Assembly (NCBI GenBank): GCA_008360955.1
Contig: LUCM01004389.1
Span: 76,214 to 140,213, forward strand
Length of the DNA stretch: 64,000 bases
Reading direction: 5' to 3'
Origin: Fasciolopsis buskii
Lineage: Eukaryota; Platyhelminthes; Trematoda; Plagiorchiida; Fasciolidae
A program made the position numbers and the translations under genes. This document shows, piece by piece, positions 1-12,456 of this stretch. The first letter of the stretch is position 1, and each line of letters begins with the position of its first letter. The notes below the pieces were generated by a model that made no database searches, was not told where the DNA came from, and saw only the letters and a program-made list of their open reading frames with translations.

Positions 1-1040
1 CTAACGCATGGTCCGATTTGACGTAAGTGGTCCAGCATGATCTACAGTTCTGGACAGAACCGCGCCAACGGTAGCTAACTGCGATATGGTCAATCTGACT
101 CAGTGTACCTGTCGAGTTAGAACGCCACGTCGCTGTGCGACGCGAACTGTGTTGGAAATTCGTACTAGATAGGAATGAATGATAATCTGCACAGAATTAG
201 AGAAGTCTTTCTCCGTTGTCTGTTCGCTATGCAGGCGAGGCGCATCGCCCGCCTAACACAGGACTCCGATGCACTCAGTTCTCCAACTTGTCCATTAAAA
301 TCACCTGCTACTACTACAATGTCAGAGCGTTTGCTCTTCCGAACAAGAGTAACGAGGTTATCGTAAAACTCGTCTTTCTCCATGTCAGTGCTGCAGTCTG
401 TTGGAGGGTATGCCGAGATAACAAATAAACTACGCTTAACACTACTATCCTTCCGGATGCCGACTGATCCCTGCAGTCTCATGGCACACAAGCGACTGTT
501 GACTGGGATCCAGTCTAGGAGGGCTGCTTTAGCCTTCTCACTCAAGACTATTACCACACCACGCTGACCCACAGCTTGAGCTGCTTCGTCTCCTGAAGTG
601 CGAAGAAAATATCTTGACGAGACGTTTGGCGCAGTTAGCTGAATTACTCTACTCTACTCGAATCCTGAATTCGTGTTTCACTCACGCAGCAGACATCATT
701 CGAAAGTGAGTCCGTAGACTGTCAGAGCCAAACACGCCTGTTGGCCAGCCTGCATTAAAGTGTGCACATTGAAGGAACCGAGATTTAGAGTCTAACGACG
801 CTTGAGAAAATGTGAGCTAACAGATTGAAAACCACCTACCACACTATCTGATAACGAACCGTTGCGAGTATCGCGCCTGTTATCAATGGAGATACTACGG
901 GTAGGCAGAAGGGGCAGACAGATTGGGTTGGAGACAGAAGAGACAGGTTGAATAAAAGAGAGGGAACTCTGAGTGGTGGCATACTTATCACTACCCACCC
1001 CGCCAGCGCTCGATGCAATGGGCAGCGCGGTCCTGATTAT
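1..1040 (-). mobile_element. RTE-like LINE fragment, 5' region plus endonuclease domain, broken
   Basis: Read on the minus strand, this holds the 5' half of a non-LTR retrotransposon. From about 1018 down to 790 there is a Ser/Thr-rich leader. Near 780 comes the endonuclease start (LGSFNVHTLMQAGQQ), then SRYFLRTSGDEA, LLDWIPVNSRLCAMRLQG, LFVISAYPPTDC and SDIVVVAGDFNGQVG. Near 100 a final piece reads IDHIAVSYRWRGSVQNCRS. These are the conserved blocks of the apurinic-like endonuclease that nicks target DNA; GDFN is part of its active-site region. The longest open stretch is 165-572. Stops near 660-700 and frameshifts near 165 break the domain. The rest of the element would lie left of the window. 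The same family recurs at 37950-40425 and 57640-57960. Confidence 0.9.
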
Positions 1041-1104
1041 CCTGCGCGACGACGGATGACGTTGATATTTCCTCTATTCTGAGAAAGTAGATAATATAAG
1101 TAAA

Positions 1105-2491
1105 CGTCAGGTCTCCGAAAGTGTCTTTGTGTTACACTCAGAATAGAGCAGTTTTCTTCCAGTTTGACGTGAATCAAGTGAGAACACACTTGATTCTTGG
1201 GTACGCTTCATGCACAAACATACCACTATCGAAATCTTGATTCTATCCAAAATGCGTTGCATGCCCTGACGTGATAATTTAATGAGCTGCCTAATCAGCA
1301 GATAACAATGCAGAATTTCTAAAACTTTTTCGAGTATGGAGAAAAGGTCTCCCTTCTCGGAGTTGCTGGAAGCTACATGAAAATGATCAAAACATTATTG
1401 GCCATCCCATGGATTGTCAGTGTTTATTAGTACTTGTTGTCAGAAAAATTTACCAGTTGTCTATGAATAAAAGGAATACAAATTGAAGCATTTGGACTGC
1501 TTTAGTGTTGCCTATTTGAAGAGAATGTGTTCACATGATGCAGGTTCCCTAATTTTCGGCATGACCTGTGGATAGATTTTCAAAATCTCCGAGTCATTCT
1601 GATTTGGAAATTGTGAAAATGAACAAACGTTGTATTTTGCCTGATTCATTGTCCCTTCAAAATCTCGGTCGATTGATAAATTCGGGCGCGTTTTCTTTTA
1701 TTCGAGTGGCCATCCGAAAATATGCCGAAAATTGCCAAGGTTACTTACAAACTACTTATTTCATTTATACTGACTTCCGATGGACCACAAACAACAGCTT
1801 ATTTCCAACTCGACGGTTACGTTGCAATTTTTACGTGCCATTATCTGGACTAGAGGTAACGATGCACTTGATCATAACGACCGAAATGTTAGTCCATAAA
1901 TGATAGGCGTAGTTTCATACTGTTGGAAATAAATTAATATAATTTTGGTAGACGAGAACCGGCGGTGAACGATATTACATCACCAGTCTTATACCTCATC
2001 CAGGCTTAAAAAAATTCTTGATCTACCTGCAGTCCATTGGTTAAGTAATCCTTTCTGAGGTTAGATCGCAGTGTTCTTTGTGACACATCAAATGCAGCGA
2101 CCGTTTGCTTGCTGAATTTTAGAATTAGTTTAAATACTACTGAAATCATTGTAAGTTTAACGTCCCTTCGTGCTTTATTACAGCCCATCCGGGAGTTAGT
2201 AACAAGTAGTTGATGATTCCTAAAGTGACGTTTTTGTCGTTTCCGGAAAACGACTGAGAATGCCATTTTTAAACGAATCATCATTTTCCGAATTTGGAAC
2301 TATGCTCAAAGATTTGTTTATTGAAACCGAACTGCTGTGTAAAGACAGATGAGGCAAAATTAAAAAAAAAACATGCAATGCGGAATTTTAACATCCAACC
2401 ACTCAGAGCGCACAGTTCAATTTAATGTGAATGAACAATTTCCCGAAAAATGAATAATATTAGCAATTTTCAAAATTGTTTTATTTTTCAG
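1105..2491. other. Non-coding stretch upstream of first recognised exon
   Basis: Nothing here could be tied to a known element. A 111-codon open stretch at 1568-1903 (+) has no recognisable domain and no good splice borders. It is treated as chance. Earlier exons of the main gene could lie here or before the window. Confidence 0.4.
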
Positions 2492-2566
2492 GATACTCTA
2501 AGACGATACTGCGAAAGTTTGTGGTATTCGGGACTCGAGTATATTCGACCGTCGGACGAGGAAATT
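2492..2566 (+). CDS. Exon, phase 0-0, main gene
   Basis: 75 nt between a pyrimidine tract ending TTTTTCAG and the donor GTAAGT. Reads DTLRRYCESLWYSGL and then EYIRPSDEEI. One other frame is also open, but this one joins in phase with the later exons and has protein-like composition. First recognised exon of the main gene. Confidence 0.65.
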
Positions 2567-5500
2567 GTAAGTTTGCATTTATCCGATGTTTGTTCCAATC
2601 TGTTTGACCGTGCTAACAACAAACAGTAAAGTCAAAGCCGAATTGTACGTGTTTTGAGATCATCTGGACGCGTTTTGCAAAACCTGAGATGTAGGTATTC
2701 ATGACAACGGTTGGATAGAGATTGGACTATTATTGCTTTTGTATTTCATCTTTTTCTCGCATTTTTTCACCCAGGCAACATCGATTCCAATCACGAGTGC
2801 GTACTTTTTATTCTTATGTGATGATTTTGCCCTCGCATATTAATTATTATCGTGACTTCATCCGTTTACACTAGGTTTAAACTCAGTATTCTATCTTGCT
2901 TTTAAGTGGTTAGTCCGTTTGTCCTATTCTATTCGAACGGATTGTTGGCACTAAGATACAGTTTAGCTCGATCCGACTCCACTTGGCTGACATTGTGCTG
3001 AAGTGTACAGGCATGATCAGTCGAGTACAAAAATGAACTAAACATACGACACCTTCTTCATTAATCAGGCTAAGAACAAGCATGGGTGAGGTTATACCAT
3101 TGATAACAATATTAACTATACTAATCAATGGTAATAACACTATTAAATCAAAAAAATTGGAGTTTTCTGTTGACCTTCGGGCCACGTTGTGCCGCAAAAG
3201 TTATGGTATTCAAATGACGGTGAAATAACTCATCAAGGCGACTTTGTGCTATTTCAATCGCCGAGTGGGTCGATCTTCAACCGACAGCCAATAAAACGCA
3301 GCCAACACCAAATCTGTTCAAAGCGGAACCGGTAAAATTCCAGGTGACTAAAACTCGGTTGTCAACACATGCATATACTCAATTTGGTTCAATTTTTTCC
3401 AAGGCTGGTTTAACGGGAAGAAAAGGTTTTTAACCAACCTTTCAAATAAACAGGAATATATTAAGTTCATTGCCAGAAAGCAAACCAAGTGCCAACGCCA
3501 AAACATATAAATGGAATTATACCGAAATCTAGTGATAGTAAAATAATCACTTTACTAATTGAATCAGTGGGAGCTAAGTTGCCGTGGCAAGTGATCTGAT
3601 GTTTGGCTAGGTCGAGTTGAATGAGGATCTAATAACATTGAGAAAATTCATTGGGAGATGGTAAAGTTCTTCGACTCGGGAGCCTTAAGTCAACAACGGA
3701 AAGGTATTGACTTTTATTTTTGTTTTGAATCGTTTAATGTACAAGATTACCATATTTTGCTTCATTTTAAGGAGAGATGAAGAATCAGCTTTGGACACGA
3801 ATAAGCAATTTCAAGCAAGATCATGAAATGCCATGGAACTAGACAAAAAGTCTCTTTAGATTGCTAAACCCCTTCGTACGGGGACCTGCGCCAAACCAGG
3901 ACAGTAAAAATCTGAGACAACCAACGCAGAGTTCACACTTTACCGCCTGAAGGGGAATGGTTTGGGCAATAACCCATTGTGGCCGTAAGTAGTTGGTTTT
4001 GTGCTCGACAAATGACAAGCGTCCAAAGTCGTGGCACATGGACGTAAATACACCCGTTCGAATTGAACTTCTGTCGATCATTCTTTCAAATGGTGTGTAT
4101 TTGCTGACGTTGGCCATTTTCTCGAATTTTCTTATAATTATAAAATTGTAAATCAAAAGAGAAAGCAGAATAACAGTAGAAAGGGAAGAATGTCTCACAT
4201 TAGATCATGCATCTAACACTGGATTGAAAATGGTGACAGTTCGTTGCTGGTGGGCCACTCGATTCAAACTGGTTGAGCAAATACAAATCTACTTTTTGGA
4301 GCTTTGGCGGTATGAAACGACGAACGCGAAAAAATGCTTTTGAAAACTATGCGATTGTGATAAAAACACATTTTTGTTTTAAAAGCTCTAATCTAGCCCC
4401 TCAGATGGGAGGAAGATACCACCACCATTTGTATTTGACTAACGTTTCTGAGCTTTTCCTTCCTAGTGTCATTCTTGAAGATGTTTCATCGGTAATTTCT
4501 AACAAGAAATTTCCATGCCAGCGAACCTCTGATTCTTCATTTTTAAAAAAACTTCTCTCGCGTTTTGCGAAAGTGATTTCGAACAGAACTAACATTTCTA
4601 CAAATGGTTATCACACCCGCATCACCTAAGCGAAGTTCAAGTAGAAAAGTATATTTAAGTCTCTCTCATGAAACGACTACTCACAACGCCAAGTGCAGTC
4701 ATTTGGCAACTTCGTACATAGAAGTGTTGATGACAGTAAGATACGGATCAAAAGGCAAACATTCACTCCAACTGAGTGGGATGCGAGTATGTAACTACGT
4801 CGTGTTGTATAATTCTTTTGTGTAATTTTATCTACAAAATCCTTGACAGTCATGTCGATGCCCTGGACCGATAATTTGATCTTCCGTATCAAGCCTTCGC
4901 TGTAAGTTACATTGAAGGAATCTAAAGCGAACGATGAGTGTTATTCTAACTTGAACCAAACTGTTTTGCGTGAACTGGTACCCTTAGGGGTTGTGTGGCC
5001 TCGTTAAGTGGAACGATGCTGCTAATCTGCGAACGTTGCTTAGTGTCTTACTGTCCGCCATAAAACAGAATCCGCACCTCGGTGGTTGAACTATGCACCC
5101 CATCTTTTCATCAGCCAGTCCCCAGACAAAGGCGTTCCGTTGGATCCTTCTTTTATCATTCAGTCTAAGGACTCCGCTAATGCATCTTTGTAGATCTAAT
5201 TAGGCCAGTGTAGCTAAGTGATGTAAAACAGATCTGTGATGTTCAATTAGCTTAACGGATCACCCTGTCGTTGTCAGTTCGGTGACTGAACGGGCGGTTG
5301 ATCTACCCTATACGCATGACTACACACAAACACATGCGCACCACACACATGGCTTAAGTGCACGAAAGTAGCATTTGATTGTCCGGCCGTTTGTTATGTG
5401 GAAACCTAGTTTGTTGTATCGATTGATTCCTAACGATCACAATCACCTCATGTGGTTCAAGTATAAACGATCTGCTCAGTGAAAGGTTGTCCTTACTCCC

Positions 5501-7036
5501 AGTTTTGTGAGTTAGCAACAATCACCTAATACCATTCCCAAATATGTACTCAAGAAAATCCAATTTTCAGGTCAGTACCTTCTAAGAATGATTCATATAT
5601 ACCGAAACTTATGTAGCAAAACATTATATTCACACTTGTTTGGCTCTGAACGTGACAAAATCAACAAACACCTAGCATGGGTTTGCATCCCCACTATACA
5701 GTGAGCGCGGATACCGAAAGCACAGGGCCACTTTGCTTCGGTGTGATAACTCACACAGAAAGGAAGCCCAGTTGTACCCAAAATATCTGGACTGACTGAC
5801 GAACTCTTTTGAGCAGAGCCCAAAATGGCGCGGAGCTAATACTGAATCGTTTGTAAGTTCGAAGGCAGGTATGGAACCATTCGGGCGCCCTAGCTTGCGG
5901 ACCCACTGGAAGCGACCGAGGGCAACCTTCGATGCGATGACCACAGAAGAGACAATAAACCTGTTAGACGAGAACGGTTGATCAGTGAGCCCTATGCTAT
6001 TTGGACTCACATAAACCGTTTGTTTATGACAAAAAGATGAAACGGTAGTATCGAACTGTCTCAGGCCATTTTAATCGTTCCCGCTTGATTAAGTGGAATA
6101 GGACTGAATTGCGCGAGAGTTATCGACCGTGGTAAGCAGCAAGAAATGACCTTGTCCTTTTTCGTTACGTATGGAGTATATGCACTAGAAATTCGGTTAT
6201 CATCTTTTTTGACCCCATCTGTAAATCCGATTTTCGTTGAATTACGGACTTTCTAGAGAGACAAAAAGTGAGGTTTTTTCGTGAGAGATGAAACATTTTT
6301 TGGTATCAATAAAGTTTCTCTGCACACCGGTAATCGATGAATCCGACATTGTTCTTCAACTTATTTTGTAATCATTATCACGCGGTGTGAAGTCTATTCA
6401 TCTCGTGTGCCACGACGCGCTAACAGTTCCACGTCAGTACCTAAAGTATGGATAGCCTATTAAGGTAAAGCGTTAGAACATGAAGTACTGAAATTGTGTT
6501 ATGCTTTCTTTATGTGAACCATAACTTTGAGTCGTTTGTGCACTCCCGTTAGTTTAATTAAATTAAAAGAAAACTAATTTACTCAAGGTTACGTAATTGC
6601 CGAATTCTGGTGAGAATCTACACAGAGCTGCCTTTGAAAAGACTAGTACTTTCCTATAATGCCTAGCTTTGTAGAATTTGGCAGGTATTTCCTTCACCAT
6701 CGCAGCTAATTTCCACCCGTTCTTGGTATCTCCTAATTTGAACCATTGCCAAGAATTACCCTTAATTTAATCTTGTGAAGTAGAGAACTCGGGAGGAAGT
6801 AAGAGATGGGAACACCTTTTCCTTGTCAAATCGATCTTGAAAAACATTTTAAGGATCATCGTTCGTTATGAATCAATCAATAAACCAATCGATTGACGCA
6901 CTCATATGCGTCAATGGCTTGCTTTTTTACGCGAATAACCCGTACCCCAAATCCTTTGATATTTGGAATACTTCAGCGAATTTCCTGTTCATCAGCACAA
7001 AGAAGCGTTGTAAATAGCAAGAATATTTCATTACAG
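2567..7036. other. Intron with no clear element; one possible 20-nt exon and minus-strand ORFs
   Basis: Mostly featureless. A candidate 20-nt micro-exon at 6706-6725 (CGCAG before, GTATCT after, reads LISTRSW) would supply exactly the phase needed to join the 2492 and 7037 exons, but it is short enough to be chance. Minus-strand open stretches at 3839-4198 and 5672-6010 have no recognised domain. The 5672-6010 one (112 codons) has even, protein-like composition and may be an old unclassified repeat. Confidence 0.3.
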
Positions 7037-7144
7037 GATTAGAAAAGCAGATCTTAGTTCGTGGTTTTTGACAACATCAAAACTATTCCGGCTCTCAGTT
7101 TTTGATGGAATCGGTCTCCTGCCACCGGAATTGCGCTTCATGAA
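7037..7144 (+). CDS. Exon, main gene
   Basis: 108 nt after ATTTCATTACAG, ending at donor GTAGGT. Reads IRKADLSSWFLTTSKLFRL then SVFDGIGLLPPELRFM. It enters with one base of a split codon and leaves with two (AA). The ordered hydrophobic pattern and the FDGIGLLPPELRFM stretch look like a conserved globular domain, though I cannot name it. Confidence 0.75.
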
Positions 7145-7469
7145 GTAGGTTCATGCATTATCATACAAACGGTAGACTAGTTCAAAACAGCGGAAACAGG
7201 CCAAGGTGAAAATTGGTCTCACCGAAGTTATTTTGCTTAAGCAACTACTCCGTGTGCAATTGCAAAACCAGGAAACCTGGTTCGCTTCCCAGAACATTGT
7301 CATACTGTCATGAAAACAGCCGAAGGGATTGATGTAATGCACTCGGATGGCTTTGACGTCGAGACCAAGTTTTACGCGAACTGAAATTCTTCACGAGTAA
7401 AATTTCTTCGGTTAAGGTTCAAAGATAATTATCAAACCATTGTTACTAATATAATTCCTTAATTCCCAG

Positions 7470-7558
7470 AGGTCTTCCTTCGATAAAGATGCATCTTCTG
7501 TTGGACACTGAAGAAAGGGAATTTAGCCTAGGGAAAATATTAACGTCTTCCCAAACAA
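7470..7558 (+). CDS. Exon, main gene
   Basis: 89 nt after TTCCTTAATTCCCAG. Its first base A completes the AA carried from the 7037 exon (Lys). Reads GLPSIKMHLLLDTEEREF then SLGKILTSSQT, ending at a weak donor GTTTGT with one base left over. The phase match with the preceding exon supports it; the donor is the uncertain part. Confidence 0.55.
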
Positions 7559-7664
7559 GTTTGTGAAATTTCATATTTCGTTTGGTACTCACATTTCACA
7601 GGCAATTGAGGTCGTTCACGTTCAACTGGTCATAATGCAGTCATAATGCAGATCCAATGAATGT

Positions 7665-8470
7665 TTGAACCTTCTATGTACTTCCGTAAACTCTGGGGCT
7701 TTTGGAATATTATATATATATATATTTATGTATATGTATATATGTATATATATATATTTTGAGACAACCGTCTGCAGAAAACGAACAACGACGAACCTAA
7801 TACTCAAATTCAAGAGTAGCCATCCAACCTGTCATTTAAAGAGGTACGTGCGTATTCTGTTCCGTTGGGTTGAAACAGCATCCACGGAAACAAGGTTGTT
7901 CAAGTTATTAGCGGCCAACCGACATCCAATACCTTTCATCAAAGCATATATTCACAGAGAACAGAGGACAATTACAAACAGGACCAAATCGGTTGTGAAG
8001 TGTCTGAGTGGTGGAAGGCACCTGGATATCACAATCGTACAGAATACAGCCGGAACCCTAAGATTCGGTCTATTCAACGGAGAGGATCGCGACGACCAGC
8101 CCGATTAGTCATGGGAAATTTACGCCCTCCCATGCCTCGGGTGTGACAAACAATGTCCGTGAGACAAGGAAACAGTTATGCACACTTGCACGAACACAAC
8201 CTAGCCCTACGACGCGCTGACACATATTCACAGATATGGGACCAATGTGGACCAACAGGTCATGAGGTGAACATAACCAATGCAAACATCGTCAGTCGGG
8301 TAAACAGAAGGGGGAGCGACTCATTCTCGAAACCCTCCACTCGAATAACTCGTTCAATCGGCATGTCGAGATTGATAAATGGAACTAGCAATCCCATCCA
8401 ATCACTTATTCACGTGTGGCAACGAGTCCTAGTTTGGATCAAAGCATCACAGTGAACGTCATAACTCACT
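7665..8470 (+). mobile_element. Penelope-like element (PLE), RT C-terminus and GIY-YIG endonuclease, broken
   Basis: From about 7767 the plus strand reads RKRTTTNLILKFKSSHPTCH, then KRYVRILFRWVETAS, the pattern seen at the end of Penelope-type reverse transcriptases. Next, 8175-8400 reads LHEHNLALRRADTYSQIW, GPTGHEVNITNANIVSRVNR and RGSDSFSKPSTRIT, matching the distal half of the GIY-YIG endonuclease that PLEs carry after the RT. An AT-repeat interrupts the RT part at 7708-7760. The frame breaks near 8108, and the GIY-YIG catalytic start is not intact. The ORF runs directly into the terminal repeat at 8419. It is a 5'-truncated dead copy inside an intron of the main gene. Confidence 0.85.
7708..7760. 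repeat. AT-rich microsatellite
   Basis: Imperfect TA/TATG repeat of about 50 bp lying inside the PLE coding remnant. Confidence 0.9.
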
Positions 8471-8570
8471 GTGCAACTTCTAAAGCATATATATATGTTG
8501 GAGGTGAGAAGGCGCACACTGAGTTATAACGTTTACTGTGGCGTTTCAATCAAAACAAGGACTCGTGATA

Positions 8571-8572
<2 letters not shown>
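8419..8572. repeat. Inverted pair of PLE terminal-repeat segments with hammerhead-like motif
   Basis: The left arm (8419-8480) begins with AACGAGTCCTAGTTTGGATC and the right arm (8493-8570) is its imperfect reverse complement, separated by a short TA run. The same 20-base motif is present in the 21.9 kb palindrome. It follows directly on the PLE ORF, so it is best read as the element's terminal repeat. The GAGTCC/GGATC pair followed by GAAAC resembles stem II and the 3' core of the hammerhead ribozymes known from PLEs; here the core itself has decayed (ATCAAAG). Confidence 0.7.

Positions 8573-8610
<38 letters not shown>
8573..8610. repeat. (AT)n microsatellite
   Basis: Perfect AT dinucleotide run at the end of the PLE remnant. 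Confidence 0.95.
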
Positions 8611-8614
<4 letters not shown>

Positions 8615-9224
8615 TCATGAGGCAGGCCGAAATTCTGTGAACCATCACAGAATAAACAGCAAAGTGTCAATAAAAGTGATCACAAAGGTCTTAAGATCGT
8701 AATAACTCAATACTTATGCCAGTCTTTCCATAAGCCTAACTTAACTGAGTCACTTCTCTCCCGCGATCTACTTGGTCCCCTGAAATGTCTTAACTCGTTC
8801 AGTCAAATCAAAATGGTTCAAATTCAATGCAACACTGTCATGAATGAACGGAGGTTACGCCCTATCCAAAAATGGATCTTTAACCAGGGATATAACTAAA
8901 TCGAGGATTTGTGAACCTGAGAGCCATTATCGTTCATTGGTATTTCACTCAACTGTTCCACCAGCATTCGGTTTACGTCACCCACGAACTGGCGGACGGT
9001 TAGCAAAGCGTACGCACAGGATAACGCATTATGCACAACATATTGTGACGGGATGTTAACGATAGTGGAACCGTCGTCCGAAAGAGACAGATGCCTATAA
9101 ATGGCCGGTACATTTGCATAATTCTGGATTGGTTGGAGTGCCATTATCAACCGGTGGAGAATCGGCATGCGCTTACCTTGTGGTACTGAGTAGATTTTAG
9201 ATTGAATTGTGTTGAACTTTTACG

Positions 9225-9450
9225 ATTCTTAAATGGACTTATCAACCATTCACGCTGCTAACAATTCAGATGAGATCCTAGTGAAAAACTAATAAAGGAG
9301 CGCAGCACAATAATATAGCGATGGTTGGACAGGAGATTACGGGGTAAGCATAACTGAAGAGCGGCAATAACTGCGAAACCAGTAGTACGTTTCTGGGGAA
9401 ATCTGGTTCATCCATCAGTATTCGGAACATACTTCTGAGAAGGAAGACTT
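9225..9450. repeat. Dispersed direct repeat, copy 1
   Basis: Shares ordered blocks with 11075-11280, for example AACTGCRAAACC, TTCTGGGGAAAT and the TTCRTCCATC that follows. Its first 65 bases also match 11337-11402. Family unknown. Confidence 0.65.
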
Positions 9451-11074
9451 CGACACGTTTGGCAAACTAGGATTTCAACTAGGGCGAAGAGTAAAATCAT
9501 GAATGAGAATCAAATTGTTGGAAAAGTTCAGCAAGTCTTCAGCTTCAGATGCAGAGTGACAGGGAGCAACGTCATGAGCGTATCTGAATAATTGACCAGA
9601 GGGACGAGCATGTACTACCCCGATGTATGCTGAAAACAGATAAGAGAAAAGAATAACTCTTTGAAGGAATCCAGAATTATATACTAACGGGTAGACTTTG
9701 GTCGTCTTAGTCTTGTGCACTGAAATGTGTTGATGAATTGGCCTGATAGCCATGCATAGAGGCAAGTGGGACAGCAGAAATGTTCAAGTTTGCGAACTAG
9801 TGAAGACTGTGGAACAGATTTGAATGCAAAGAAAAATATCTGAGAAAGCTTATCGGACAGATGTGGTGGATGCATCCGGACATGTTGTGATATTATGAAC
9901 CAGGGAAGCCACAGGATCCAAAGTAGACCTGTTTGGTTTGTACGCTAATTAAAGACGTTGGAAGTCATAGCAAAACACTTTTCGTCAGCCTAAGTCAGCA
10001 AGATTTAAGGAGATTTGCATAACAACATTTGTCTGGAATGTTTTAATTATGAAGTTCTGGGTTGGACCCATTAGTGACAAGTCTTCATCGTTCGGAAAGG
10101 ATATATATATGTATGAGGATATATAAAGAAGAGAAGCAGATGCATCCTCCATAGTCACTGGGACGTTTTGTAGATATAATGAAGGCATACCATCTACACC
10201 TAGAATTGTGGTTATTTCGGTCAAACGAAGGAGGTTGAGCGCCTACTTAGAAAACGGTGTAATATCAGCGCATTCACAAGGGAACTGTGAAAGTCCAGTG
10301 TCATTGCGCGGATGATAAAACGCTTGGTACAGCTTATTCGTTTCGTTTTCTTTCCACAAAAAATCAAAATTGCTCGACAGAAGCCTCTACTGTTGCACCT
10401 GGTCAGAATTTAGCTTGCATTCAACGGGCGGATTATTCTTATTTCATTTGATATTAGTGATGAAAATTCTCAGACTTTCTGGGAATTCCATAATTTGCAG
10501 GAATGTTCCTTTCGTCACTCTTATGCCTACACGTGTTTGATGTGATACAGCAGACAACGAGAAAAAATGTTTTTCGGGCACAATGAATACAGAACTAGAG
10601 TGAACGTATCGACATAACGGTTGATATTAGTGTTTAGAGGTTCAAAATAAAACTGCAAACTCACATTAAAAATTGATCTTTGAAGAAGAAAAATGTTTTT
10701 CCGAGGAAAATTACGGTTGTGTTTTGCTTTGGTTAGACTCCTTGAAAGATTGAAAAGCGGTCCGGGAATAAATGTTGTTTTTCAAAGTTACAGGCAATGA
10801 TAATTGGTTGAAATTGGAGCACTTAGGATGACTGATAGTAATTCTATCTAGGATAGAGTTACTCCTGGTTGGAGAAATGATAAAATAATCAAATCAGTGT
10901 AGTAAGGGGAGGTGTCAAGACGTGATTAAAACCACTTACGACGATGTTTACGTTATCATCCAGCAACGGGACGAGAAAAAACAAAGAAGAATGAAAAAGA
11001 CGAAATAACATTTTGCGTACAGAAGGAGGCTGCCTAAGTATTTGGTTCGTAAATAGATTTGTCATCTGGTCACT

Positions 11075-11402
11075 TTCCGAACAATTCATACGAGATCGCA
11101 GTGAGAAACTCACAAAGGAGTGCACTAGTGCATGAATGCTTGAGCAGAAGAGTACCGGGTAAGCATACCTGACAAGCGGCAACAACTGCAAAACCGTTCG
11201 CGTGATTCTGGGGAAATTTTCTTCGTCCATCTCTATGCAAAACACGCTATTGTGAAGAAAGACAAGCGCTTTCAGGCTTTGCGTCCCCTTTCTGAAGATT
11301 AGCCTTTCCTGACCGATGGAAAACCTTCGACGAAACACCATGTAATTCTTGAATGGACTTGCCATCAATTCACGCTCCTAATGATTCAGCTGAGATTCTA
11401 AT
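11075..11402. repeat. Dispersed direct repeat, copy 2 plus partial third copy
   Basis: 11075-11280 repeats most of 9225-9450 in the same order and orientation. 11337-11402 repeats the first part again (AATGGACTTGCCATCAATTC against AATGGACTTATCAACCATTC). This is a partly tandem arrangement of an unclassified repeat. Confidence 0.65.
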
Positions 11403-12016
11403 GAGACTAAGCAAATGCCTGTTAATATTGTGCTCCTATGTCGAGAAAACTTAGGATGCCACTGAATAGCTAGGTAGTCAATACCAAAAAAATGATTATG
11501 AATCAATTGGTCAAGACTTGCTCGATCAGGTAGAGTTAAGACGTCTGATTGCAACACCTCCGGTTTTCGTAGTGCTGGATTTTATGTCCGGTCGATGTGC
11601 ATTAAAGTCTTTGAATGGTACTAGCACATTCGCGACATGTGAGTTCCTGAATGCATATCACACGAGTGTGAATGTACATCCGGGAACGAACAGTGATCCG
11701 GTAATTTTGTGAACAGATGGATTAAACATTTGGGGTTGGTAGAGTGCACTTAGGAATCGTTTGCCAACCAGTACCAATATGTCTTTTCGGTTTAGTGGAA
11801 AATCTGTGCTGCGCATACGTAGTTACATTAAAAAAAACGAAGAGACAATTCAATGGGGTACTTGAATAGGAGTAAACCCGACCGTATCTGTTAGCAAGCA
11901 GTGCCGAGAACCTTCTTTTTATTGATTTTAGCTCTGATGTTAATTTGGGACTATGTCAAAATCATTCAGAAACATGCAAGGATTATTCACAACTTAATGA
12001 AATCTTTTCTTTATAG

Positions 12017-12064
12017 GGGGATATGGTGAATCCTCCTAAATGGACAATTCGCTACGTGCCTATT
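12017..12064 (+). CDS. Exon, phase 0-0, main gene
   Basis: 48 nt after TTTTCTTTATAG, donor GTAAGA. Only one frame is open: GDMVNPPKWTIRYVPI. Phase 0 on both sides, continuing directly into the 12457 exon. Confidence 0.75.
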
Positions 12065-12456
12065 GTAAGATCCACCGGTCGTCTGTGTACTGCTCCACAG
12101 TTTGCCGGCATTAGTACGCTCCCCAGATTTTATCAAAAAAGACGTGATCTCACCTCATTCCAGAGGGTTTTAGCAGAATCTCGAATTATTTTGAAATAAT
12201 TGCCAAATAATGTATAAAATGGTCTAGCAAGTGTCATCATTTTTGCGGTAGATCCAACTATTGGAACCTTTTTGCAAGATACTTTTGTCCACATATCACT
12301 GTCGTGTTTCCTATGCATTTTTTTAATTAACTCAACTTATGTCAGCATTTACTGGGCACGTGGGAATTAGCGTGGCCACAAAACAGTTGATTTGATGAAA
12401 ATGACAATTACATTGATTCCCGTTAGATGATTGGTGTCAATTCATTTCTTTTTCAG

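Larger units (their letters stand above)
8611..12016. other. Intron with a duplicated segment; one possible 32-nt exon
   Basis: Contains the direct repeat listed separately (9225-9450 and 11075-11280). A possible exon at 10501-10532 (TTTGCAG before, GTGTTT after; reads MFLSSLLCLH after the split codon) would join the 7470 and 12017 exons in phase, but it is short. Other open stretches here have no recognisable content. Confidence 0.3.

Noticed and set aside
1568..1903. 111-codon plus-strand ORF
   Set aside because: No domain, poor splice borders, typical of chance in AT-rich DNA.
2784..2806. 22-nt exon-like segment after CTCGCATTTTTTCACCCAG
   Set aside because: Its length gives the wrong phase for the next supported exon.
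4970..5480. Somewhat GC-richer block, considered as rDNA or SINE cluster
   Set aside because: No rRNA signature, no B box and no coding pattern could be found.
9475..9875. Minus-strand overlapping ORFs
   Set aside because: No domain in any frame and no repeat relationship visible.
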